A stretch of 64,000 nt of DNA. Origin: Atrichornis clamosus. Taxonomy: Eukaryota > Chordata > Aves > Passeriformes > Menuridae. Position 1 is the first letter of the stretch; every line of letters begins with the position of its first letter. Both the position numbers and the translations under genes were made by a program. The notes beneath the pieces were generated by a model. It was given only the letters and a program-made list of their open reading frames with translations. It was not told where the DNA came from and searched no databases. The DNA lies in assembly GCA_013400975.1 (NCBI GenBank), contig WBMZ01010893.1, forward strand, positions 1 through 64,000, written 5' to 3'. Below, in pieces: positions 60,301 through 64,000 of the stretch.

Positions 60301-63300
60301 CACACCTCAGAGACTTCCTCAGTCTGGTTCAGATAGGTTGGGAACAAGTACCAGGACTTGCCTTGGTTCCACGTTGTCTCCCAGGGCTTCCCAGGCACAA
60401 ACTCACTGGCCTGCGGGTTGAGTGCTTCGGTGTGCCTCACCTCCAGGCAGAGTTCAAAATGCTCCAGGAGGCTGAAGAGCTTCCCTCTCCCTCCATGAGG
60501 CCTGTGCCCCATTATTTCCTCGAAGACATCCTGCATCCCTTCCGAACAGAGCTGGTGCTTAACCAAGGCACGCACAGCCTGGTGGCACAGCATTGCCTTT
60601 GACTTGAAGGCCCACACCCAGTTGGCCCTGTCTCTGATGGTGGCGTGTTCCCCGATCAGCGTCTCCACAGAGATGCTCTCGAGCTGCTGGACGAGGCGGT
60701 ACCGCACCAGGAGCTGGATTGGAAGGGACGGAGAGATGGAGAGATGAGGTGGCAGTCAAGGAGCCCTGCAAAGATGCAGAGCTTGATCTCTGCAGAGTAG
60801 ATGGTCCTGATCCCCACACTCACCTTGAACATAGTTATTAAAAAGGTAGGCTGGAGGAAGATGGTGCTTTCCAAGTGCTTGATTTCCTCATACCACACGA
60901 CAAGCCCGATGCGGTGGAGGTACCGCAAGATGTCCTGGAGGAGCTCTCTGCCCAGGCTGGCCAGGTGCTCACGCTGGGAGAGTTTGTTGAGCAGGTACTG
61001 GAGGTCCATCATGCCTGGAGGGAGATACAGGAGCTCAGAATGCATCGGTAAGACACAGCATTCCAAGGACTTTAGGGAGCCAACAAACACCAGCAGCATC
61101 CCAGGTCACCCATGCCATCCCTGGGGAAGCAGCTGGGATCAGAGCAATGCTCGGCGCATGTGACTGAAACTGCTTTGTCTGTCCTCAGCTGTCCCACTGC
61201 CACCCTGCAGCTCCCATGGCCTTGTCTTGCCTCAGGAGTGGCAACAGCCTGACAGGACTTTCTGCAAAATGAGGCTAATTCTGGGGTTTTTTCATTGTTT
61301 GAGGAAGCAGGTTTGTTTCCATCCAGAAGACCTCAGGTTGCCAGTTAAACCTCAGATTGTCATTCAGTCAAGCACAGAGACAGGCAAAAAATCTGGTTTA
61401 TCTCCACAGAAGAAAAGCATTTGCTCCTCATTCTCTAATCCTGCAGTGGCCAGGGGAGCCAGAGGTGACACTGGCAACTAGTGGTGTTCATATCTGCTTT
61501 AGGTACCTAAGCAAGGAGCTGGAGCTGCCTGCTAGTCCTGCTAAGTCACAGGAGACACTGAAAAGGGACTAGGGAGGGGTAGGGGCCGTTAAATAAAGTT
61601 CGCAGGATGTAGATTTGGAAACCACATAGAAGAATTAAAGCTGTGGAGCTCCTTCCTACAAGGTTTTTTAATTGCTTATACTTGCAATTGCTTAGGGAGA
61701 AGGGGAGAAAGAACAACATTACTGGAAAGCAAGAGAGCAGACAACGTGGCCAGCTCAGGCGTGCTCAGCAGTAACACTGCAAGGTCTTCAGCAGCGACCC
61801 CACTGCCATGCAAGCAAGGCCAGAAGGTGCAGCAAGCACTGGAGAGCCCATCCCAGATTCAGGAAAGCACTGGAAAGAGCCTGTCCTGGGTGCAGGACAG
61901 GAGGTCCTCTCAGAAAGGTGTGGCAGGGGTGACAGACCACTCACCATGGTCTGCCACCTCCTCGCTCTGTGCAATATCCACGATGGCAGCTTCCACCTGC
62001 CTGTACACGGGCGGCAGCACTCGGACGACCTCAGGGAAGAGCTCCTCATCCTTCACATGCTCCAAAATAGTGGCCTCGAGCTTTTTGATGTCATGGTGAT
62101 CCATGCAGTTGACAGCAACTAAGTTTAAGATCTGGAAAAGAGAAAGCACATACCTGCCAAAAGCACACCCAGAGGAGTCTTCTAACCTATGAGGTAAAGG
62201 AAGGACCTAATGCCAACGAGGTCGCCCCCGATGGGACACACCACTGGCTCAGCTTCAGAGGGCACTTCCTTCACACCCTTGTTCTGCAGCAATTCCTGAG
62301 AATCACCTGGTGACGGTAAATGAGCCCTCACACGGCTCCTCAGGCATTTGCTGCAAGCCACAGGAGGAGATGCCCTTCACCTACCAGGGATAAGGACCCC
62401 GCAGGTCCCAGCCAGGGGTTACCATGTCCACCCCAGCCCAGGAAGTGGCTGCAGTAGTGGCCTGATGCATTAGCACCAGGTCACCATCACCAGTAGCACA
62501 CTGGGCTGCCAAAGACAACACGGTGTCCACAGCCAGCCAGAACCCAGAATAATCTCAGCCCTACCATTAATGTGCAGCTCTCCATCTCTTTCAGCCTCTC
62601 CCACTGGTCCACGTAAAACTTGGGCTCTTCGCTGCCCTCCAGGTTGTCGATGAAGTGAGCGAGGTTGCTTTTTCTCTCCGCCAGCATGGCTGCGATCCTG
62701 GCCATGATGTCACGTGTCTTCTCTGCTACCTCCTCCTCCTGGCAGCAGTCCACGTGGGTTCCCACAGGAAGCACCACCGAGTTTGGGACTCGCATGGACA
62801 GGTTGTTGATCCAGAAACCAACGAGCTCCTTGAAAGTTTTGTCGTTAGTTTGGTACCTGAGGAGGAAAAAAAAGAAAATCCCAAATTCACATCTCACCCT
62901 CTGGATCTCCAGCCAACTTCCACCAGTGCAGGCCTGACCACACACTCTGTGCTCTCCCAGGAGCTCACTGGAGAAGAGCTTAGGTCTCAGAAGCTGACAT
63001 AGACTGTATCCAAGCTCATCCTTCAGTTTCCCATCCTTAAGCTATGGGGTGTAGCAGAGTCAGTCCCTGCTGTGGATGCAGAATCCACATCCCTCTGTAG
63101 CACAAAGCCCAAGCCTGATGCTCCCTCCACATCCAGGGAACACCACAGGATATGGGAGGAATCGTAGGGATTTGCTTTTTGCAGAAAGCAAGTCTATTTA
63201 GATGGGGTTGAGTTGTCACATAAGGAGTTAGTGATTATTCAACCCCTCCAAAAAGAGGCCTTTGGCAAGGTGGTGACAGACCCAATGGATCAAAAGATTG

Positions 63301-64000
63301 GTTGGCAAAAAGGGGGAGAGGGAGAGCCAGCTATGCCAATGGCGAGAAGACCAGGCCTCAAGGTCCAATGGAAATGGTGAGAATTTGTGCAGTGGTAAGT
63401 TTCCCCAGCTCCTTTTTAGTTCCCCCGCTCCACTTGGAATCCAAGCCAGCTCAGCACTTACGTGTGAAGATTGATGACGAGGATGACAAGCGCCTGTGGG
63501 GTGATGAACACGTGGTGAGTCATGTAGTATTCCAGCTGGCCAGCAAAGTCCCAGAAGAGAAAGGTGAAGTCTTTGATCTGGAACTCACTGATCTCTATCC
63601 CAACTGTTCGCTCTTCCCTGGGCACCAGTTTGGATTGCCCTTGCTTCAGGCTTTTGCAGATGGTGGACTTCCCCGCCAGGGAGGCCCCCAGGAACATGGT
63701 CTTGACCCTCTTGTCCTCCTGCCCCAAACCATGCTGAAGCTGGCTGAAGTAATTCCGTATCTGCTGAATGCCACCAGTGCACACTTCACTGGGCGGCTCC
63801 CGGAGCGGGTTCCCACTGGCCTTAAACATTCTCAGGGATTGTCCCTGGAAGAGCTCCTTGGGGAGCTGGCGAAGGGTATTATTCTGCACATGGAGCTCCT
63901 GTAACTGTGCCAGCTGCAGGACAGGCTGCGGGAAGGTCCGGAACAGGTTGTTGGAGATGTTGAGGTACTGGAGGCTGCCTCGACACACTGCCAGGTCTCT
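57346..64000 (-). CDS. MFHAS1-like ROCO protein (LRR-ROC-COR), 3' part
   Basis: The exons in transcript order are 64000-63462 (enters from the window edge), 62856-62565, 62131-61945, 61014-60824, 60713-60226, 59063-58906, 58448-58229, 57790-57720, 57619-57513 and 57363-57346. All junctions are GT-AG and in phase, giving 2,271 bases and 756 residues before TAA. The visible protein starts with the last leucine-rich repeats (LxxLxxNxL; residues 10-70 of this part). The ROC GTPase domain follows: P-loop GASLAGKST at 105-113, WDFAGQ switch at 150-155 and THVD at 213-216. A COR region spans roughly 280-570. A Cys-rich C-terminal part has CVKTPCRTSGC and KTCGTCGH. This order and the absence of a kinase resemble MFHAS1 (a regulator of Toll-like receptor signalling) rather than LRRK1/2. 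Human MFHAS1 has its ROC-COR region in one exon, so this multi-exon gene is a relative and not obviously the orthologue. The N-terminal LRRs lie beyond the window. Confidence 0.85.
57513..57619 (-). other. Penultimate ROCO exon with alternative read-through end
   Basis: This exon starts after CCCACAG and ends at a strong donor CAG|GTAAGG. Spliced to the acceptor TTTTTCCAG (AG at 57364-57365), it adds only NISSE and a stop. Unspliced, the same frame runs on to a stop at 57384-57386, adding about 42 residues instead. The donor and acceptor are both strong, so the spliced form is preferred. Confidence 0.6.
57620..63461 (-). other. Introns of the ROCO-family gene
   Basis: The introns are 57364-57512, 57620-57719, 57791-58228, 58449-58905, 59064-60225, 60714-60823, 61015-61944, 62132-62564 and 62857-63461. 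The only repeat recognised is the LTR at 59,272-59,834. No other gene or RNA gene was seen. Confidence 0.6.
59272..59834 (+). mobile_element. Solo LTR of an avian endogenous retrovirus
   Basis: The LTR begins TCCTGGTTTTG and ends near AACTACAACA, about 563 bases. It contains a TATA-type box (CTTATAAAC, about 59,528), a T-rich U3/R region with ATT/ACT trinucleotide runs (about 59,670-59,705), and ATTAAA at 59719-59724. Its first 210 bases match the fragment at 12,990. I recognise the sequence as a family common in bird genomes, probably ERVL-like, but the class is uncertain. CCAT occurs at both flanks and could be target-site duplication. It sits in an intron of the ROCO gene, antisense to it, and carries no viral genes. 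Confidence 0.8.

Noticed and set aside
57346..64000. PIDD1 or LRRK identity for the - strand gene
   Set aside because: PIDD1 has ZU5/UPA and death domains and no ROC GTPase; LRRK1/2 have a kinase after COR, whereas this protein ends in a short Cys-rich tail.

Overview
The window is vertebrate nuclear DNA and almost certainly from a bird. Genes are split by GT-AG introns, CpG-rich blocks sit at gene starts, and the interspersed repeats are a CR1-type LINE fragment and LTR copies of a family I recognise from bird genomes. A passerine or other neoavian is plausible, but the sequence alone does not fix the species. No prokaryotic features (operons, CRISPR, IS elements) are present.

Three genes account for the coding sequence. 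(1) SLC25A22, mitochondrial glutamate carrier 1, + strand, from about base 1 to about 51,600. A GC-rich non-coding first exon ends at 62, a 22.8-kb first intron follows, and the 322-residue protein is read from nine coding exons between 22,996 and 48,953, with a 3' UTR of about 2.6 kb. (2) IRF7, interferon regulatory factor 7 (in older chicken literature called IRF3), + strand, eleven coding exons, 53,254-56,783, 511 residues. (3) A ROCO-family gene (leucine-rich repeats, ROC GTPase, COR) resembling MFHAS1, - strand. It enters from the right edge and ends at about 57,215, with ten exons and 756 residues in view. IRF7 and the ROCO gene are convergent, with 3' ends about 200 bases apart. SLC25A22 and IRF7 are in tandem, separated by about 1.6 kb.

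Region by region: 1-620 CpG-rich promoter/first exon; 63-22,897 first intron, with a possible LTR at about 2,365-2,931, an LTR fragment fused to a CR1 fragment at 12,990-14,395, and otherwise mostly unique DNA; 22,898-48,953 remaining SLC25A22 exons and introns; 48,954-51,600 its 3' UTR, containing a (TC)n run and a long G/T-rich tract; 51,750-52,565 a decayed repeat array rich in GGGAAATTTCCC-like palindromes directly upstream of IRF7; 52,860-53,360 IRF7 CpG-rich promoter; 53,254-56,783 IRF7, with repeat arrays in introns 2 and 10; 57,215-64,000 the ROCO gene, with a nearly full-length solo LTR in one intron.

SLC25A22 is metabolic: it moves glutamate across the inner mitochondrial membrane. 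IRF7 and MFHAS1-type proteins both belong to innate immune signalling, so the right-hand 12 kb could be an immune neighbourhood. The most interesting signals are the kappaB-like repeat array upstream of IRF7 and the 45-base repeat in IRF7 intron 2. Each unit of the latter copies the end of exon 2 with its splice donor, which creates in-frame alternative donors.
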